This document shows, one piece after another, positions 58,746 to 64,000 of a stretch of DNA of 64,000 nt. The stretch covers positions 15,366,388-15,430,387 of the forward strand of contig NC_051855.1 of NCBI RefSeq assembly GCF_905115235.1, given 5' to 3'. Numbering within the stretch: the first letter of the stretch is position 1; each line of letters begins with the position of its first letter. The notes beneath the pieces are model-generated. The model was not told where the DNA came from. It searched no databases and was given only the letters and a program-made list of their open reading frames with translations. Origin of the DNA: Hermetia illucens. Taxonomy: Eukaryota > Arthropoda > Insecta > Diptera > Stratiomyidae. Made by a program: the position numbers and the translations under genes.

Positions 58746-60235
58746 GTTCATTATCTGCGCAAGACAAAAATTGTTGCTGCTACTTCAAAAGAAATAATGG
58801 AAAACAAAGCCACGTTTATGTTGTAAAACACTTAATCCGTAAATACTTTTTTCTCTGACTTGTCGTTGGCGTAATTATTTTTTTTTGTTTGTTTTTGTTT
58901 GCTTTTGTTTAAATTCAATTCCGAATGAGAAAAGTACTTTTGCAATTGATTTTTTTCTGGCGGGAGATTTTTTTTTATTGAATATCATCTAGTCCACCTT
59001 TAATACGGAAACTGCTGAGAAGAACACAAGAGATATAATAATCATGAAATTCATTTATGTGTTATGGGTTTCATTGTCATCGCACTAAATTCTTTGTGTG
59101 AGCGAATGTAATCATCGAGTTTTCAACTATACCATATACAATTCAATCTATTTTTTATTAGAATAAATGAATTCACATGAAATTTTGGATTACATTTAGT
59201 TTATTGTTTCCCTCTGTTTTGTGTAGGGCTCCCAAAGCTTGGTTTTGTTTTATATTCCCACTTGATGGATATTGATTTGTCGTTAATTCATGCTCGTTTG
59301 CCATATATACATGTTTAGGTTTTTCGAAAATAAATTACAATAGCCTGTAATTAGTTTTTAGAGTAACTTTGAAGAAAATACATAGTTTCAAATACCCCAG
59401 GAGCGACGACAGCGAAGAGTGATCATTTGTTTTCTTCTGTTTTATAACAAATGTCGATATATATGTATTTATCATGCCTTTGTACTATATACTTCCGTTA
59501 CTTTCTCGTTTTTATTTCAGTTTCCGGATTTTTCTGTTTGTTTTTAATATTCTTTGAAAGAAACGTATTTCGAAACTGATTTTATACACATAAATATATG
59601 AATGTATCATGATTTTTATAAGTAAACAGAGAGAGAAAGATTTAAGAACCCTATTTTACAATCAAATTGTATATTGTAAATAGATCGTAGTAAGCTATAT
59701 TATAGTGTACGGCATGTAATTATAAGTAAAAAAAACAAGAAACTACTTGATGATGTATGATCACATAATTCTCATTAAGACAAAGTGCGCAGTTAGGAGG
59801 GAAAAAGCAACAAAAAACTGGTAATAATAGACTTGTATCGTTTTGCAGGTTTTTCAACTCGTTAATTTCCTTTATTTTTAAATGCTGGCATGTCCTTTTT
59901 TATCTAGTTTTCTCCTAGGTGTACAGTGTGCGGAAGAGAAAATTCAGAACAGATGAACGCTGGAAACTCTTATATTTATAGAAAAAACAAAAAAATATAT
60001 ATAAACCAGATGACATGATTTTTGAATATTATTTATTACGAAGATTAGAAGAAAGATCGTTTTTATTTTTTAAACATTATTCGAACAGTCGAAAAATTAA
60101 ATGAGATATTGAGAACACCGCATCGACTATTTATTGGAGTTGCTCTAATTTTTATTATAATGAAAATATTTCTTATTGTTACAATCAAATGTGCCTAAAT
60201 ATCACTAATAAAATATTGAAAAGAACATGAAACAG
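58746..60235 (+). other. Gyf 3' UTR with polyadenylation signal
   Basis: AT-rich sequence of about 1.45 kb downstream of the stop, without transposon matches. An AATAAA at 60,207-60,212 lies about 150 bp before the second satellite block. Earlier AATAAA-like words (e.g. near 59,160 and 59,330) may give shorter forms. Confidence 0.5.
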
Positions 60236-60359
60236 AATTTTCAATGACATTTGCCCCAATTGCACCTGCAACAGAAAGGAATGCGTCGGTCATGCCGATT
60301 TGTATCAGACAGGCTAATGTCCGTGTCTATCAGCTCTCAGACGCTGCTACCCTCAAATC

Positions 60360-61127
60360 TCAAGATCACAAATCAGGTTCCATTAATATTGAAAATTTCG
60401 CAAAAAAGAGCTTAACACAAATCAGGTTCCATTAATATTGAAAATTTCGCAAAAAAGAGCTTAATTTGTGATCACTACTGTTGGTAGAGGGTCTGAGCTT
60501 CAAAATGGTATATAGTTTGGGAGGTCTGGGTGCCAGGAAAATTTCTGAAATTTGGAGGAATCTTGGGGAAAACCTCAAATGTTTTTAACGCCGTTAATAT
60601 TCTTAATTTCGAAAAAAGGGCGAAATTTCGTCATCACTCGGATCGGTGGAGGATCTGAGCTAGAAAGTGGTATGTAGGTTGGCTGGTGTGGGTACCAGAC
60701 AAATTCCCGACGTTTCCAGTCATCCTGGAAAAGGTTTAATCCCTAGTAACGCCGTTAGCACTGCGAATTTTCAGAATACGAGCGAAATTCGTGATCACCA
60801 CCATCGCGGGTGGTCTCAGCTGTAACATACCGGAAAGGTTCGCGTGATCACTGATATCCCCGGAGGGTCTGGGCTTGAAAAGGGCATTTCGTTCAGAGGG
60901 TGTGGGTATCAGGAAAATAGTCGAAATTTCCAGGAAACCTGGGAAAAATTATAAACGCTTGTAACGCCGTCAATATTCAGAATTTCTGGAAAACAGGCTT
61001 AATTCGAAATCACTGCTGTCGCGGGAGGGGCCTGAGCTTGACAATGGTATACAGGATGGGGTGTCTTAGTACCAGGGAAATTTGCGAAATTTGGAGGAAT
61101 CTTTGGAAGAACTTTAAACGCTTCTTT
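60360..61127 (+). repeat. Satellite spacer block, copy 4, with 49-bp duplicated leader
   Basis: The ~665-bp spacer proper starts at ~60,460 and has the same internal ~165-bp decayed units as copies 1-3. It is preceded by two tandem copies, 49 bp apart (60,367 and 60,416), of the CACAAATCAGGTTCCATTAA leader. It is clearly more diverged from copies 2 and 3 than they are from each other. Confidence 0.88.
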
Positions 61128-64000
61128 AGTTCTAAGTACTAACCGAGAAATTAGCGTTTGAACCCTCGAAAAGGGATTTTTCAGCCTTTCCGCCATTTTC
61201 GTCGCCTTCATTTTAAAGACTATACACCTGCTCTCCGACGCTGATACCCTCAGATCTCTAGATCACAAATCAGGTTCCTTTACATTATTTGGCAAGTACT
61301 AAACGAGAAATTAACATCTAAATCCTCGAAAAGGGATTTCTCAGCTTTTCCCCCATTTTCGTCATCATCAAATCACAGGCTATACACTGGCTTTCTGACG
61401 CTGATACCCTCAAATCTCAAAATCGCAAATCGCGTTTTTTTTCATTATTTGGAACGTACTAAACGAGAAATTAACGTCTAAATCCTCGAAAAATGATTTT
61501 TCAGCTTTTACCCATTTTCGTCATCAAAAAATCAAAGGCTATAACCTTGCTTTTTTGCTCTGATACCCTAAAATTTCAAAATCGAAAATTGGATTTTTTT
61601 TTCATTATTTGGAACGTACTAAACGAGAAATTAACGTCCTAAATCCTCGAAAAATGATTTTTCAGCTTTTACCCATTTTCGTCATCAAAAAATCAAAGGC
61701 TATAACCTTGCTTTTTTGCTCTGATACCCTAAAATTTCAAAATCGAAAATTGGATTTTTTTTTCATTATTTGGAACGTACTAAACGAGAAATTAACGTCT
61801 AAATCCTCGAAAAATGATTTTTCAGCTTTTACCCATTTTCGTCATCAAAAAATCAAAGGCTATAACCTTGCTTTTTTGCTCTGATACCCTAAAATTTCAA
61901 AATCGAAAATTGGATTTTTTTTTCATTATTTGGAACGTACTAAACGAGAAATTAACGTCTAAATCCTCGAAAAATGATTTTTCAGCTTTTACCCATTTTC
62001 GTCATCAAAAAATCAAAGGCTATAACCTTGCTTTTTTGCTCTGATACCCTAAAATTTCAAAATCGAAAATTGGATTTTTTTTTCATTATTTGGAACGTAC
62101 TAAACGAGAAATTAACGTCTAAATCCTCGAAAAATGATTTTTCAGCTTTTACCCATTTTCGTCATCAAAAAATCAAAGGCTATACACTTGCTTTTTTGCT
62201 CTGATACCCTAAAATTTCAAAATCGAAAATTGGATTTTTTTTTCATTATTTGGAACGTACTAAACGAGAAATTAACGTCTAAATCCTCGAAAAATGATTT
62301 TTCAGCTTTTACCCATTTTCGTCATCAAAAAATCAAAGGCTATAACCTTGCTTTTTTGCTCTGATACCCTAAAATTTCAAAATCGAAAATTGGATTTTTT
62401 TTTCATTATTTGGAACGTACTAAACGAGAAATTAACGTCTAAATCCTCGAAAAATGATTTTTCAGCTTTTACCCATTTTCGTCATCAAAAAATCAAAGGC
62501 TATAACCTTGCTTTTTTGCTCTGATACCCTAAAATTTCAAAATCGAAAATTGGATTTTTTTTTTCATTATTTGGAACGTACTAAACGAGAAATTAACGTC
62601 TAAATCCTCGAAAAATGATTTTTCAGCTTTTACCCATTTTCGTCATCAAAAAATCAAAGGCTATAACCTTGCTTTTTTGCTCTGATACCCTAAAATTTCA
62701 AAATCGAAAATTGGATTTTTTTTTCATTATTTGGAACGTACTAAACGAGAAATTAACGTCTAAATCCTCGAAAAATGATTTTTCAGCTTTTACCCATTTT
62801 CGTCATCAAAAAATCAAAGGCTATAACCTTGCTTTTTTGCTCTGATACCCTAAAATTTCAAAATCGAAAATTGGATTTTTTTTTCATTATTTGGAACGTA
62901 CTAAACGAGAAATTAACGTCTAAATCCTCGAAAAATGATTTTTCAGCTTTTACCCATTTTCGTCATCAAAAAATCAAAGGCTATAACCTTGCTTTTTTGC
63001 TCTGATACCCTAAAATTTCAAAATCGAAAATTGGATTTTTTTTTCATTATTTGGAACGTACTAAACGAGAAATTAACGTCTAAATCCTCGAAAAATGATT
63101 TTTCAGCTTTTACCCATTTTCGTCATCAAAAAATCAAAGGCTATAACCTTGCTTTTTTGCTCTGATACCCTAAAATTTCAAAATCGAAAATTGGATTTTT
63201 TTTTCATTATTTGGAACGTACTAAACGAGAAATTAACGTCTAAATCCTCGAAAAATGATTTTTCAGCTTTTACCCATTTTCGTCATCAAAAAATCAAAGG
63301 CTATAACCTTGCTTTTTTGCTCTGATACCCTAAAATTTCAAAATCGAAAATTGGATTTTTTTTTCATTATTTGGAACGTACTAAACGAGAAATTAACGTC
63401 TAAATCCTCGAAAAATGATTTTTCAGCTTTTACCCATTTTCGTCATCAAAAAATCAAAGGCTATAACCTTGCTTTTTTGCTCTGATACCCTAAAATTTCA
63501 AAATCGAAAATTGGATTTTTTTTTCATTATTTGGAACGTACTAAACGAGAAATTAACGTCTAAATCCTCGAAAAATGATTTTTCAGCTTTTACCCATTTT
63601 CGTCATCAAAAAATCAAAGGCTATAACCTTGCTTTTTTGCTCTGATACCCTAAAATTTCAAAATCGAAAATTGGATTTTTTTTTCATTATTTGGAACGTA
63701 CTAAACGAGAAATTAACGTCTAAATCCTCGAAAAATGATTTTTCAGCTTTTACCCATTTTCGTCATCAAAAAATCAAAGGCTATAACCTTGCTTTTTTGC
63801 TCTGATACCCTAAAATTTCAAAATCGAAAATTGGATTTTTTTTTCATTATTTGGAACGTACTAAACGAGAAATTAACGTCTAAATCCTCGAAAAATGATT
63901 TTTCAGCTTTTACCCATTTTCGTCATCAAAAAATCAAAGGCTATAACCTTGCTTTTTTGCTCTGATACCCTAAAATTTCAAAATCGAAAATTGGATTTTT
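61128..64000 (+). repeat. 160-bp satellite array 2 (runs off window)
   Basis: Two diverged junction monomers (61,128-61,437) are followed by about 16 almost identical 160-bp monomers to the end of the window. They carry array-specific variants: TATAACCTTG for TATACACTTG and TTTTTTGCTCTGA for the TTTTTTACTCTGA of block 1. No 142-bp short monomers are seen. The array continues past position 64,000. Confidence 0.95.

Noticed and set aside
12751-64000. CRISPR-like appearance of regularly spaced repeats
   Set aside because: The repeats are 160 bp, directly abutting, with no unique spacers and no cas genes, and the genome is eukaryotic. It is satellite DNA.
1-64000. tRNA, rRNA, or small nuclear RNA genes
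   Set aside because: Only B-box-like sequences in SINE-type contexts were seen. No complete cloverleaf or conserved RNA gene was recognised by eye.

Overview
This is a eukaryotic, almost certainly dipteran insect, nuclear segment. The genes have short introns with GT-AG borders. The recognisable proteins follow fly orthologues closely: a TMEM104-type transporter, a single-PDZ NHERF/Sip1 protein and a GIGYF/Gyf protein. The rest is densely packed with non-LTR retrotransposon wreckage and satellite DNA. A large, repeat-rich fly genome such as that of a lower brachyceran would fit, but the species cannot be fixed from the sequence.

Layout. 1-2.7 kb: LINE fragments (Jockey-, R1- and RTE-like) and a tRNA-derived SINE. 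2.96-8.68 kb (-): a five-exon gene for an unrecognised 1,784-residue low-complexity nuclear-type protein carrying a paired SILK/RVxF protein phosphatase 1 docking signature. 9.3-9.7 kb: LINE fragment. 10.5-12.5 kb (+): TMEM104 homologue, five coding exons. 12.75-21.4 kb: composite satellite block in which 160-bp monomers alternate with three copies of a ~665-bp block that is itself a decayed ~165-bp tandem array. 22.9-24.0 kb (-): Sip1/NHERF last exon. 24.2-49 kb: a transposon graveyard holding RTE-like families A and B, LOA/R1-like and Jockey/CR1-like LINEs, a mariner remnant and AT-rich spacers. It includes the most complete element, a family A LINE at 45.85-48.77 kb. 49.5-58.7 kb (+): Gyf, with a probable upstream 5' UTR/promoter zone and seven coding exons. 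Its long 3' UTR runs to about 60.2 kb. 60.36-64.0 kb: a second satellite block with the same architecture as the first, running off the end of the window.

The host genes do not form a functional cluster. TMEM104 is a multipass membrane protein of the amino-acid-transporter fold, Sip1 is a cortical scaffold that binds ERM proteins, Gyf is a translational repressor partner of 4EHP, and the large (-) gene is a candidate PP1 regulator. TMEM104 and Sip1 are convergent around the first satellite block. Sip1 and Gyf are head to head across about 25-29 kb of transposon debris. No protein system that looks wholly new was found. The most unusual structure is the two-tier satellite, found immediately downstream of two different genes with array-specific sequence variants and local higher-order repeats.
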